DNA of 64,000 bases, from positions 65,358,182-65,422,181 of the forward strand of contig OZ035963.1 of assembly GCA_964034945.1 (NCBI GenBank), in the 5' to 3' direction. A program made the position numbers and the translations under genes. Origin of the DNA: Chrysopilus asiliformis (taxonomy: Eukaryota > Arthropoda > Insecta > Diptera > Rhagionidae). This document shows, piece after piece, positions 37,856 to 49,286 of this stretch (position 1 is its first letter; each line of letters opens with the position of its first letter). Below the pieces are notes generated by a model, which saw only the letters and a program-made list of their open reading frames with translations, was not told the DNA's origin and searched no databases.

Positions 37856-38351
37856 CTAGCTTGCATACCCGTCGTTGCCGGGTTAAGTTTTTTCAAAAAA
37901 AATATTTTTTTGATGGTCTATGTTGGAGCTAAACTTCAGGCCAATCGGCTCGGTAGTTTCTCCGCGAAAGAGTAACATAGAGGAAAAACTAAGTTTCGAG
38001 ATGACTTTACCCCCTCCCATTGCTCCCCTCACCTCTCGGACTACTTTTTAATGGGTCTATGTTGGAGCTGGACCCCCGACGCACATCTATGACAAATTTC
38101 AGGCCAATCGGTTTAGTAATTTCCCCGCGAAAGGGTAACATAGCACAAAAACTAAGTTTCGAAATCACTTTACCCCCTCCCCTTACTCCCCCACCCCTCG
38201 CGCTACTTTTCCGTATGCCTATGTTGGAACCAGAACTACCACAGACACTCATGCCAAATTTCAAGTCAATCGGTTCAGCCGTTTTTGCGTGAAAGACAGA
38301 CACCAACTCATTTTTATACATTAGTATGAGTATATGAGTATATGAGTATGA
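37856..38351 (-). mobile_element. Helitron-like family A, copy 4 (5' end expanded)
   Basis: On the plus strand it begins CTAGCTTGCATACCCGTCG and holds three modules. The far end, normally a single TAGTATGA, is repeated imperfectly (TATGAG TATATGAG TATATGAG TATGA, 38322-38351) before the T target base. The CAGA tract is almost lost (GAAAGACAGACACC). Confidence 0.72.
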
Positions 38352-39989
38352 TGATATGATAAAGTGGTAATTTTTATTTTGAAGAGCTTAGTGAGCCAAA
38401 AGTGGGCGACTCTGATTTAGAATCTTATATCATTCTATACAAAACCTAATGAAAGTTTTCCTTAAATCCCGTTTTCCTCTTTCGTGATAATTTTGAAAAA
38501 AAAATAAATTCTAAGTCAATGACAAAGTCACGATAACCAAATCCTTGATTAAAGACCATATTAAATCCCAGTTGACTAAATTATGAATTTTACCATAATT
38601 TAATGCAAAAAAACGTGAAAACAAAAACATCTTCTTTTGTCAACAATTGTAAAGTGCTCCACTTTGGCAATATTCCAAATTTGATTAACGTTTAGTCCAC
38701 CCGGTGAATGCCTTCAACCACTTCCAGGATAAATAACTAACTTACGAGCAACTCCCTGAGCGTCTATAGCGGAATTTATTCGCATCCTCATTGTTTCAAT
38801 TGTGTTCACAGTTCAGTTCACATAGCAATACATACTCAAGGAATATAAGAATAACCACAACCAACCGATCGACGTCTTTAAGGTCGTTCCTTTATAGATC
38901 CCTTTCGGTTGGTATTCAGCCCCATTCTCCATCACCCATTCCTGTCGAGTCGTCATATAGTCAGGAGTTTTAGTATCTTACGACATTGTTTTGAAGAGAT
39001 CCTCGAGAATCCTAAACCTCTTAACACGTTAAACAATGACATTTTCATGACTTTGATGAAATTCCCATCCCAGTTGTCAAGATAAAGTATTTCCAGTTAA
39101 ATGTACACGTGTACTCGCCAATAACCCGCCACCATCCTGTTTCACACCGCAGGACTCTCGGGTAATGAAGACCGACAAAAAGGACTACGCTCCGGTGCTC
39201 GTCTCTATAGAAATTCAGAATTCTTGTAGGTGTCTAACTTTTAGTAGGAATCATGAGGCAAGCAACCATCAACCGTCAGGGATACAAGGATGTGATCCAA
39301 AAACTGTACGGGGCAGCAGGCGGCAGGCAAATGTGGTTGACAGGATCCAAGTGTTATTTCACTTTCTTTTCCTTATGAATAATTTGGGATTTCTTGGGGT
39401 GTACAAATAAGACAATCCGAAAAATTACACCCACGAGACAATTGTTTTTATCTTTTTTCGCATTTTATTCATTTTCCTGTTTGCCTCACATTTTCTACGC
39501 GTTTTTCTTTTCTTAAAAAAAAAAAATAAAACGTTTTGCTGCTTATACCAAGTGGAAAATTCCGGAAAAACGTGACCAGTCACATTATACCCATTAAACT
39601 TATTTGCACAAGCTCATAATTTATTTAATGCCAAGTATTTTTAATGTAATGAAGTGGAGTTTTTCGTATTCAATTTTTTTCGCGCAATTTTTTTTGGTTT
39701 GGAGGAAAACGGCAAAAGTATTTTTAATTAACTAGAAAAAAAAATACTGAAAGTTTCCCTACTCAAGTTGGCAGTTTTGTAGAATTCTTTATTGACGCAC
39801 ATGACAGTTTTTTAAAGACTCGATGAATTATAAAACATTTTTTAGAAATTTTCCCCTAAAAAAGTTTTTTTCTATTTCGAAAATTTAGGAAAAAATACTC
39901 TTTAATGAAAAATCATCTTAATTTGTGTTCTGATAAACGGACAAAACAGAGATAGCTTTTGTGAGCTTTCACTGTAGCTCAATCAATTG
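38352..39989. other. No gene seen
   Basis: Frames of 60-81 codons (38791-38973, 39165-39410) lack recognisable features. Confidence 0.3.
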
Positions 39990-40210
39990 ATTCTGGAGTC
40001 GGGAAATCATATATCTGAGAAATCGGGAAATCATATTTGCTGTTCTCGAGAATTTCCAGAAAAACATCGAATTAGAAGAACATTTTTTGGGGAAAAAAAT
40101 ATTAAAGCTGTTAAAGCTACCGTTACTTTTTCAAAAATTGACAGAAAACTACGTTTTTCGTAGAACTCATTTACAAAAAATTTTAAGTCGCTAGCTCAAC
40201 AGTAAAAATC
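39990..40210 (+). repeat. Family D fragment
   Basis: TTAAAGCTACCGTTACTTTT, ACAGAAAACTACGTTTTTCG and AATTTTAAGTCGCTAGCTCA match 51950-52010 and 51050-51110. The right end is lost. Confidence 0.5.
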
Positions 40211-40309
40211 CTTTCTTTTGGTGAGTAAATCATGGCCCAGAAAACTGTTTTTTAATACCCAAAAAACTGTTTTCGTGCTCTGTATCTCAATAAATATAGC
40301 AAACATGAT

Positions 40310-40500
40310 CAGAAAACGACGAAACCAATAATCAAGAACCAAAAACCAAAAAGAGCCAAATTTTTAAAATTTTAGAAACCAAAACCAGTATCAAATTTTG
40401 AAATTTTTGAAATCAAATCCAAAACTAGAACCAAATTTTGAAATTTTTGGAACCAGAACCAAAATTTAGAAAGCCAATTCATCCTTAAACCAAAACTGAA
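40310..40500. repeat. Low-complexity AACCAAAA / AATTTTTGAAA repeat
   Basis: Degenerate units such as AAATTTTGAAATTTTTG and AACCAGAACCAAA recur through this stretch. No coding potential. Confidence 0.6.
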
Positions 40501-41910
40501 TCACAATCAGAAAATTTTTGTTTTCCATCTATGCTTTAAAGCCAAAATTCGAATGTCTGATACGACAATGGATTTTTGTGACTTACACACATTCAGAAAA
40601 ACACTTTTTGTAGAAATTCCCGAATATGTCAGCAAACGGCAGCATATTTTTCCCAGCCAGGTAAAACTTTTCACATAAATTTAACCCGAACTATCATCAG
40701 ATAGCCAATGAACTTCAATTATTCCCAAACTTTGTCGAGTGTCACTTGATTTGAAAATCGTTCATTTCTCGGAAATGACATTCAACAGAATGACTTTAGA
40801 CTCATCAATAAAATTCGTTTTTCAACCCGATTTTTAAAATATTTTTCTTGCGGTTTTGCCACCTCGGAGTGTCGATTTATTTCACGTTTTGACAATTCGT
40901 CACTGTCGTAATTGATTGACAATTCCTTAACCACAATTGCCTACACATTCTTTGGACATCATTGCATAATACAAATATATACAATAAAATCTCAAAAAAA
41001 TAAAAAGTTCTTTGTGTATATTTACTTCCAGTTCCTCGTGTGTCCACTTGAAGATGAAAAGTTGGCCCATTTTTTATTTACATTTTGTTTATTTATTCAG
41101 CTGACAGAGAAAATGCCCCTTTTTTCTCTTTGGAATTTTTTGTCCTATGTGTAGGGAATTTTTCTGCTTATGCCATGTCTGCTTGCGGAAGCATTTACTG
41201 AATTTAAATCCTCACTTCCGCAGTGACGTATATAATTTCTCGTGTTGATGCTGCTGAAATATCTAACAAAAAAATAACTGGAGAGAAAAACTTTGTCTGA
41301 AGCTTTGAATTCTTAAAAGGTTTTCAACTTTTGCTCCCTTTCTCCTTAGTGTAAAACCCAGCAAAGGGCGAAAAAATGATGAAATTGGAAAGAAGTTGAA
41401 GTGTTCGCTTCTTTATAACCCTGGGAAAACGCGTTTTTTGCAATAAAAAGGGAGTTCCCTTCGTCATTCTATCCCGTTTTTTATTTCGATTTTATTTACC
41501 ACTCGATGCGGGCTTTGCACGATTTCCCACCAAAGTGCCTACTTTTTATATTGAACTCATAAATATTTCCAGTTTTTTTTTGCACGCACAAGTATGCCAG
41601 GGAAATGTATCTATTTATGAATATCTATTTGTTGTATGGAGCATTTTTTACTATTTTTCGGAAAATGTACAGATAGAAATATTCAAGTAAAGATTAAGTT
41701 TTTTATGCATCTTTACTATGAGGATTTCCTCATAAAATATAAGAAAAATATTTGTCTAGACCAATTCAAAAATTTAAATAAAAACCTTTCATTTAAAAAA
41801 CTGCACTAAAAAGAAAAAAAAAATTCGGAATATTTATTTTATTTTTTATACTTTTATGGCGCTTGTATTTCTGATACTCAGCGCCCAGATAGTTATTTTC
41901 TCGTCTTTTT
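40501..41910. other. AT-rich, nothing recognised
   Basis: GGCGCTTGTATTTCTGATAC…CAGCGCC at ~41868-41885 resembles GGCGCTATATCAGAAATTG at 59521, so debris of a shared repeat is likely. Confidence 0.3.
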
Positions 41911-42381
41911 AGTTTCCCCGCGAAAGAGTAACATAGCGCAAAAACTAAGTTTCGAAATCACTATACCCCCTCCCCTTACTCCCCCACCCCTCGCGATACT
42001 TTTCCGTATGCCTATGTTGGAACCATAACTACCACAGACACTCATGCCAAATTTCAAGTCAATCGGTTCAACCGTTTTTGCGTGAAAGAGAAACAGACAG
42101 ACCGACAGACAGACAGCAACTCATTTTTATATGAGGGGGTCAGAATGATAGTGAAGTAAGTCACTTTTCACTTTTCATTAACTAAGTCACTTTTTCACTT
42201 AAATTAATGTTTGTAAGAAATACTAATAACTACACTCATACTGATAAGACGCTTGCGGTGAATAGGCTTGGGTAATACTATGAGTTTTTTACATACATGT
42301 TCACAAAACCCTTGATTACTCATGAAAAATGAAAAGTTACTTACTTGACTGTCATTCTAACCCCCTCATATATTAGTATGA
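41911..42381 (-). mobile_element. Helitron-like family A, copy 5 (truncated, interrupted by a MITE)
   Basis: Only the TC-proximal part remains. It begins abruptly at AGTTTCCCCGCGAAAG and runs to the TAGTATGA|T end, with a MITE at 42132-42368 inside its ATATATTAG segment. The CTAG end and hairpin are missing. Confidence 0.7.
42132..42368. mobile_element. 237-bp MITE with TA target duplication, nested in Helitron copy 5
   Basis: Inverted ends start TGAGGGGGTCAGAATGA (left) and TGAGGGGGTTAGAATGA (right, complement) and continue for about 47 bases with about five mismatches. TA is duplicated at 42130-42131 and 42369-42370. Removing the insert plus one TA restores exactly the CATTTTTATATATTAGTATG seen in other family A copies. 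A TA duplication points to Tc1/mariner-type transposition. No transposase. Confidence 0.8.
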
Positions 42382-42439
42382 TTTAGTATACCGTTTATAC
42401 GCATCGAACCAATCATCGGACACAAAAATTAACTAATTA

Positions 42440-42626
42440 AAATTTGTGTTAGGGATGACAACAAATTTGGATTTCCGCATGTTTGTCCGTCTGTCTGTCC
42501 GTGAACACCATAATTTTCGAAAGGATTTAGAGACATGAAATTCTGTACAGTTACGTTTCTCGCAAATGACTAGGCTAAGTTCTTAAACGGGCAAAATTGG
42601 ACCATTCCTCCCCCCCCCCCCCCACC
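42440..42626. repeat. Family E (diverged family B) and poly-C run
   Basis: It carries a short CCGTCTGTCTGTCCGTG tract, then CACCATAATTTTCGAAAGG, the core GACATGAAATTCTGTACAG at 42532 and GGCTAAGTTCTTAAACGGGC, in the same order as family B. It ends in a run of 14 C (42610-42623). Confidence 0.5.
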
Positions 42627-42689
42627 CCTTCCTTCCAGCCCTAAGAATTCTTGTGGACGCCCATGACTGCAAAGCCAGAGTAGGCGGCC

Positions 42690-42762
42690 CCTAAAACCTC
42701 CAGATGAGATTTTTTCCAGATAATTTGAGTGATATGCTGTCAAGACCTTCCGTTGTATTAGA
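42690..42762 (-). repeat. Family C unit fragment
   Basis: AACCTCCAGATGAGATTTTT and AATTTGAGTGA…CAAGACCTTCCGTTG match one family C tandem unit. Confidence 0.4.
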
Positions 42763-45700
42763 AATTTTATCTTTAAATTTAAGAAATTTTATCTTTAAAT
42801 TTAACAAATTTGATTTACCGCTATATCCTTCGCAGAAATTTGTATATATACACAAAATGTATTCCCCACAATAAATAATCACTTTAAAATTCAAACACGT
42901 TGCACAATTTATTGCGGCCGTCATCCCCAAAATGGAATTTGTATGAAAAAACCAACATTATGGAACCCTTTTTCAACGTACAAAATTAAAGGTCATAAAT
43001 GGACTTAAGGCGAATGTTTAACATCTTAAGAGTGCATATAACCCATTTGATCCCTTTGGATCCTTATCACCACACCGTTCAACAGAGCATCAACCCCCAT
43101 CCAAAGGGGGAAAAAAAATACAAGCAGCCGAAAAATGTTTTGCTCCGTTTTGATCGTTAAACATATTTTGACACTGTATGTGATAAAATTAGAGAGTTGC
43201 GAGAATAAATAAATTTAAAATTAAAGGTAACGTCCAATTCAGTGCTCGTAAATTTCCTTTGCCGCTTTCAGCTATATAAAAACGCTTAATGTAGCTCGTT
43301 TAGAAAATGTAATGGAGATACTGTACGAAATTTTCATTTTCCCAACGACGACGACGCGATTCCATGATTTCAACGCCAGTGCCTTTATATTTGAATCTTT
43401 TAAGATGCGTATGTATTTTTGTTAGTATGTATGGCGCATAAAATATTCATCATTAGCCGTTGGTAAAAAAAAGGCGGATTTAACATGCAAAGATGTTTAT
43501 GACGGCACTCAGCTCAGCATTTTCGGGTGAAAAAAGGGTTTAGTTTATGGATACAAAGTTATGTACTTATGCGAACATTACCAATGACGAGTATTTTTGG
43601 TGATACCAGAAAAAAAGACGCGGTAAAAGCTTTAAAATGCCAGCCCTTTGCAAAACAAAGGAACAAAAGACAGCCACCCGATGAGGAAAACGAGGTAGCA
43701 ACCATCACAGGAAACGAAAGGAGACAAACAAAAACTGAAAGAGCTCCCGTTTGAGTCCTTAATAGGTCCTTATGATCATCTCATACATTGGTTGGTTGGT
43801 TGGCTGTTGACGAGAATAATACTGTGAACTCTCGTCACAATGGCAAAATAACCGTAAAGGACATAAGATATGCTCCATTCATGGACGTAAAAAATATGTT
43901 TAATATAAAATTTATAGCCATTTCAATGTTCAGCCCACCAGCTCTCAATTTAGGCATTTTAACGTATGATGACAACTGACGACGCAACGCCGCAAAAAAC
44001 GATGGGACTCCTTTTGCCAGATGGCAGCATCGCCATCATCACCACCGAAAAAACAAATCCAACAAAATAGGACCACCAGGACTCGAACCGCCATCATCCA
44101 GTGCCAGCCAGCAACCCTTATTCACTTTAACCTCCCAGTGTAATACAAAAGCAGCAAAGGATTACAAAAGCAAATAAATTCATTGCCATTGAAAGTAAAA
44201 CGGATGTACACGAAGGAGGATTTACGAAAGTGGTTCATTTTAAGGATCATTGGGATGATGTGCGATTTTTATTGATAATAATAACCGGCAAATGATGCGA
44301 TTTCGGATTTTATAGCAAATTTCCTATTTAAACAAATATTTACCCTTGATTTAATGCAACTTTTCACGGTTTTTCGTGATCTTTAAATGTTTATGTTTCA
44401 TTTTATTACAATAGATTTTTGTTCCATTTTGGTTAAACGAAAAACTTTTAGTTGATTTTATTTAAATCGAAATTTTTAACCCACCGATAACGGGATAATC
44501 ACACACTCGGACAGTGTTTCGAATAGAACAGATTTTGTGACATTTCCAAATAGCACGGTCACATGAGTTTTGTTCTTTGCGACTTAAAAATGCAGCAATT
44601 TACGTAATCGGGACCACCCATCGATTTATGATTTTAAGCAATAATATGAAGCTACATCTCTTTTAAGCAACATATCGTTCAGTCAGAGTATTTTCTTCAT
44701 CAAAATTTCCATACACATTCGCAATATTTTGATGAAAAAAGTAAATACGTAGAACCTGCCACGGTCAATGAACACGTAAAATGATTCATGGAGTCGCACA
44801 AGTGCCCCAATCTGACCAAGTCCGAAAATTCGGTCAATTTTTCTCATATTTTTGTTTGATTTTTATACGGAAGAGATTTCCTTTCGAAACGGATACCAAT
44901 CATCTCTAACAAACATTTGATTAGCTTTTATTTCGGCATTTCATTAATCTTTTCCACCACAAGAAGTTGCTATTGGAAATGAACGGAAAATGGAAGCGGA
45001 AAACTGTTTTTCAATACGGATCTTATTTATGTACGGACAGAGGTATGTATGGATGGACGGATGGACGTTTTCATCCACCTCAAAGATCCCAATTTACGCT
45101 ACTTTGTAGTCTCATAATGTCCGATAGGCATAGAAGTAGGAACCAATATTATGGAATCCCTCAAACAATCTCAGCATCTATAACTAACTACATTCAAATA
45201 GACACGGCATTATGTTCACCTCAATAGCCGGAAAAATCATTTATCATACACGTTCAGCCATCATTCTATTTTGTTTTTCCAATGGAATTCCTTCTAACCA
45301 CGAGCAAATAATTTTTTGAATGATCTACAAATGGAGGCATTCATCATTTCCTTCACATTTTCCAGGCCACACGGTGCGCGGTTTGTCCGTCATGGAAATC
45401 TGTTTTTTTTTTCCTATTCCCCATATTTTTGGAGCTCCGTTTTTCACAAAAAAATGTTTTCTTGATGGACGTTTTTCATTGAATGGGTCAATGAGATTTT
45501 GTCTGAGCCATTCTCCAAATATCCCAGGTGGAAAACTGAAAGAAAAAATCTAAAACTGGGACGAGTTGTGGCTATTGAACTTAGGGTGAATGCCAATTTT
45601 GTGAAGTCATTTTTATTTTTTTTTTTGCAAGCTGTAATCTTAATACCAAAAATTCAACCTAGATTATCTGCGGCTTTTGTGATTTTATTTTTATGTAAAT

Positions 45701-46660
45701 TTTCGATTTGCTTCATTGATTTTGAGGTCAGCCTATAAAATTTATTTAGAGGCCGTTTATTTAGAGTGTTTTTTTACTCATTACAACTCTTGGAGACATA
45801 TAAAAAGATGGCTTAAAAAGATGGGCCGCAGGAACAAATATTCGAATAGACAACCAGCTCCCTTGCCTAAGAATTTTGCATTCGTAATCCTCGCGAAAAT
45901 GTCAAAAAATCTTTTTTTTCCCGAACAAACAACGATCAAATAGGGCAGCATTCCACTTTTCAAAATTAAAATATTTTAATATCAATCAAAGTGAAAATCC
46001 CCACGAAATCATAGTGAAAAGTCTCGCAAAATAGAAAAATTTCCATTTTCCTAAAAACTTTAAAGCGACAATTTCAAGTCGGACCGCCGAAAATTTCAAG
46101 TCGACTGCCACAAATTTTAAGAAGTTTTATTTACCCAAAATTTTAAACTACATGTTTATGAATTGTAAACGATTTTCCAAATATGCTCGGGTTAAACTGG
46201 AAAACTCTTGCATAATTTGAAAAATGTTTACATCTCAAAAATACACAAATATTCCTAAAAAGTTTCTCTCAGAAAAAAACGATTAAAAATTTTACGAAAA
46301 TGTTTGTGGAACAATATGGATTATCAGGAGTCCTTTCAATTCCCCAACAAGGACGAAATTTCCATGAGATATTCTCTTGGCTACTTCAGCCAACTATTCA
46401 AACAGTTCAAGTTTTCCTAATTGGGGAGAATGTTTTCATTATGAGTTATTTGTTTGCCTCTTTACTATCCCAATTAAGAGAATTTCAATTCTTTAATGTC
46501 CTTTTTCATTCACGGCTCACAGGATTTACGACACAGGAAGAATTAGTTTCTCAGTTCAACATTTTTTTTTACTTTCTTATACAAAATAAATAGGGAGTTT
46601 TATGTAAGCCATATTTTTTCTATTTGGAATTTTCGTATAATAATTTCTGCGGAAACTTAA
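42763..46660. other. No gene supported
   Basis: Several short frames exist (43527-43754, 44967-45227, 46300-46593 plus, 97 codons). The last is ATG-initiated and less repetitive than most but has no recognised domain. Confidence 0.3.
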
Positions 46661-46867
46661 CTGGGCACCAATCATGTATTCCGACGTGTCTCTGTCTTTC
46701 GACTTCGAATTCGACGCAAATTTCGCGGAATCGTCACTATGAATCGAAGCGTGATTCTGACGGTCACTCCAGGAAATTTGAAGCTGTTGATATGGCGAAG
46801 TCAAGAGTTAAAAGCTGCGTCGAAGTCGAAAGACAGAGACGCGTCGGAATACATGATTGGTGCCCTG
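46661..46867. mobile_element. 207-bp hAT-like MITE
   Basis: Ends CTGGGCACCAATCATGTATT (left) and CAGGGCACCAATCATGTATT (right, complement) agree over ~48 bases with two mismatches. The right end has the CAGGG start typical of hAT elements. Flanking 8-mers AAACTTAA and GATTTTAA match at 5 of 8, consistent with an old 8-bp duplication. Confidence 0.7.
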
Positions 46868-48234
46868 GATTTTAAAAGTTGTGGATTTATTTAATCTCCC
46901 AACACCACTTTCTCTATCTTGCATAGAATTTTTATATGCCCCGGAAAATGAAAATCATTATTAAATCTTATCTGGTGAGTGATTTTGCAGAACTATTTTT
47001 AGGGACCGAAAAGCGAGGACCGATATTTGAAGAGTATTTTTTTAGGAGGTTCGATGTTTGAAACTCCGTAAATGCCAAGAAACTTTAGGCGGTGTTCATA
47101 AAATCCGTTACGCTAATTTTTGTCCTTTCAACCACTAAACCGATTGCCATGAAATTTTGCATACTTATTTATCTTAGCTCATAGGTGCTCGGTTTTGCAA
47201 AATTCGTAAGGATAAGGCAAACATCCTTTGCAACAACCGGTATGCAAGCTAGTAAGAATATACAAGACAGTGGACTCTTCTGCAATGATTCCCTAAAAAT
47301 GGGGAACTATTCCTATAATTGTGGGAAAATGTCCTATTTTTTGGCATGAATTTCCCTTTTGTTAAAAGTCAGTACAAAAATATTTCACTGTGTCGTATAT
47401 TCCTATTTTTAGTAGGAATTTGTCCGATTATTTCTCTCCGTGCAATTTCCTATTTCCGAAATTTCAAATTATAAGAATTTTGCTTCCGTGTGTATACAAA
47501 ACTCCAATGATGAGCCCATCCGAATCTTTTCGAATTAATACGACTCAAGTTTTAAATTAAATCATTCATAGTTGTGTGCCACATTTAACTGAAAATAATT
47601 TCATTATGACGGTCGAAACTCCAGTGGGGATTTTACTATTTTGCATACACGAAAGTATTTTACAAACGCAACGCAGAGCCAAGGATATAATGTGGACAAG
47701 TTTATGCCTTGGTACGAAAAGTTAAAGGATTTCAACTTGTAAATTTTAACCTCGTCCACAATGGTGTTAGTCGCAAGGATTAATCCTTGCCAGTGGTGAC
47801 TCATACCATATACAAACACTTGTTATGTTATCCGAATGCAGATGTAATTAAATTAAAGAAGAAGTGCATTTTACTTATTCTCATTTACACAAACACACTC
47901 TGACTGAGTGGCAGGACGAGTTATGCTAACTAATTCCAATGAAAATTGTGAAAAAAAACTTAATGTTGACTCGTACCAGTGTATGTTATGGAAATGTGCT
48001 ATCCCGGTCTAAGTTTAATGCTTCGAAATTAGAAAAGTCTATTGAGAATAAAAGTTAATTGGATTCTCTGGGTCAGATTGATATTTTTGTTTCGTTTTCA
48101 TTTTCATGATAGAAATTAGAGTTCAAAAATTATAGTAATAGAATTAATTCAATCCCCAATTGCTTGAAATTGAAAATGAAATGAATATTTCGTAGGAAAT
48201 TATAGATAGAATGCACCATCATTTTTAAACGCTT
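46868..48234. other. No gene seen outside the Helitron fragment
   Basis: AT-rich. Frame 47604-47819 (minus) is unrecognised. Confidence 0.3.
47095..47252 (+). mobile_element. Helitron-like 3' end fragment of a diverged family
   Basis: It ends CGGTATGCAAGCTAG|T, matching the last 14 bases of family A. Its interior (ATAAAATCCGTTACGC, ACCGATTGCCATGAAATTTTGC, CGTAAGGATAAGG) is related only loosely and mixes family A and C motifs. The 5' terminus is not visible. Confidence 0.45.
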
Positions 48235-48515
48235 TTATTTTGCTTGTGTTCGTATCTGTTTGTCTGTCAGGGTCAAATCTTGCAATCCAATGTTGACCCA
48301 CCTCTACTCATCCGATTGTCTTGAAATTTTGCACACATACGTAAGTCCGATGATAACACAATATTTTCACTGCTACGTCCTTGAAAGGATATGGGAAGCG
48401 CATGTAAGGATAAAACCTTTTTCCCAATTTTTTTTGGAAAAAAAATCTTATTTAGGATTTTTGGGGTCACTGAATCCGTTTTTGGCAATAAGAAGTCTGT
48501 AGGCAGAAATACTCT
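48235..48515 (+). repeat. Family C repeat copy
   Basis: GCTTTTATTTTGCTTGTG, GTCAGGGTCAAATCTTGCAA, the core GTCTTGAAATTTTGCACACA (48318) and GTCCTTGAAAGGATATGG, then a single tandem unit (TTTTTGGGGTCACTGAATCC). The 48517-48569 hairpin follows directly. Confidence 0.6.
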
Positions 48516-48516
48516 A

Positions 48517-48569
48517 TGATGACAGAGAAAATGTTTATTTTTTTAAAAAAAACATTTTTTCTGTCATCA
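48517..48569. repeat. Long imperfect hairpin at the family C boundary
   Basis: TGATGACAGA… at 48517 pairs with …TCTGTCATCA ending at 48569. The arms continue into AAAATGTTT/AAACATTTT around an AT loop, about 20 paired bases in all. It is followed by ATATAGTATTCGATGACTGG, also found in related form near 60228. Confidence 0.6.
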
Positions 48570-48786
48570 GATATAGTATTCGATGACTGGCCCCTGGCAA
48601 TTCTAGCTTTTCTTATTAAAAATGAAATCTCCAATATGAAATCCAATATGAAAAAATATGAAATCTCCATACTAAAATTACTTTTATACCACTTTTAGTT
48701 TTATACAAAATCCCTAACTGAAAGAAATTAAATGCTCTTTAATTAAATTTGTTATAATTAAAAAAAAAAAACTACTTCTTCAAATA

Positions 48787-49008
48787 ATTATTCGAGCTAT
48801 GTTAGGTGCTCCCAGATATGTAAAAAACATCAACATGCTACGTGACGTTGACGTAAACTCGGTTCAAGCTGAGGCAGCACATCTATCAAAGAATTATGTC
48901 AAAAGGTTACTCAATCACCCCAATCAGTCAGCCAATAAATTACTCAACAGCAGAAAATGCACACGTATCAAAAGAAGAAATCCATTGGAACTCGCCGAAC
49001 CTCACTAA
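48787..49008 (+). pseudogene. C-terminal fragment of a jockey-type reverse transcriptase (ORF2)
   Basis: The open frame is cut off at the truncation point, and its first ATG is at 48799. It encodes RYVKNINMLRDVDVNS, then AEAAHLSKNYVKRL, HPNQSANKLL and KRRNPLELAEPH, ending in TAA. This is the layout of the extreme C-terminus of jockey-clade reverse transcriptases: a 'P-x-Y/W-V-x-N … D-L-x-V-x-T/S-V' segment, a 'HPN-x-x-A-x-x-LL' motif and a final 'L/I-K-R-x-x-P-x-x-L'. The catalytic reverse transcriptase and endonuclease domains lie upstream in a full-length element and are missing here. Family assignment comes from recalled motif layout, not from a search. Confidence 0.75.
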
Positions 49009-49058
49009 ATCAATTTTAACTTCAGTTATTAATTAATAGTCTTTCAGATAACATAGCA

Positions 49059-49286
49059 ATGGGAAGTACTAAGAGCAAGAAAGTCGACAACACCGGAGAG
49101 ATTGTAAATACAATCGCTATAAACGCCCCAGTAGATATCAACTCCAAGGATCTAGAAGTTCTCCTGATGGTCCTCATCGCAATAGTTGCAGCATCATTCG
49201 TATATCAACTCTACAAGGATTACAAAAGGTCCCTCAAGAAAAAGTACAACAGTGACAGCAATAACATCAACACTACACGCGTCTAA
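49059..49286 (+). CDS. Small predicted N-myristoylated membrane protein carried by the retrotransposon
   Basis: An intact frame of 75 codons starts 50 bases after the reverse-transcriptase stop and ends in TAA. The N-terminus MGSTKSKK fits an N-myristoylation signal (Gly2, Ser6) followed by basic residues. Residues ~32-52 (DLEVLLMVLIAIVAASFVYQ) form one hydrophobic span. Residues ~53-63 are strongly basic (KDYKRSLKKKY), which predicts a cytosolic tail by the positive-inside rule. The remainder is polar (NSDSNNINTTRV). The start was chosen for MG and its context GCAATGG. A TCTTTCAG just upstream (49040-49047) resembles a splice acceptor, so it may be made from a spliced message. Jockey elements normally have two ORFs, so a third is unusual. 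Function is unknown; membrane anchoring of element particles or a captured cellular ORF are possibilities. Confidence 0.6.
   Translation: MGSTKSKKVDNTGEIVNTIAINAPVDINSKDLEVLLMVLIAIVAASFVYQLYKDYKRSLKKKYNSDSNNINTTRV

Noticed and set aside
44060..44100. GGTTCGAGTCC (minus strand), resembling a tRNA T-loop
   Set aside because: The five bases on either side do not form a T-stem, and no acceptor, D or anticodon arm fits.
46300..46593. 97-codon ATG-initiated frame
   Set aside because: Mixed composition made it worth a look, but it has no recognisable family, no poly(A) signal close by and no splice partner.
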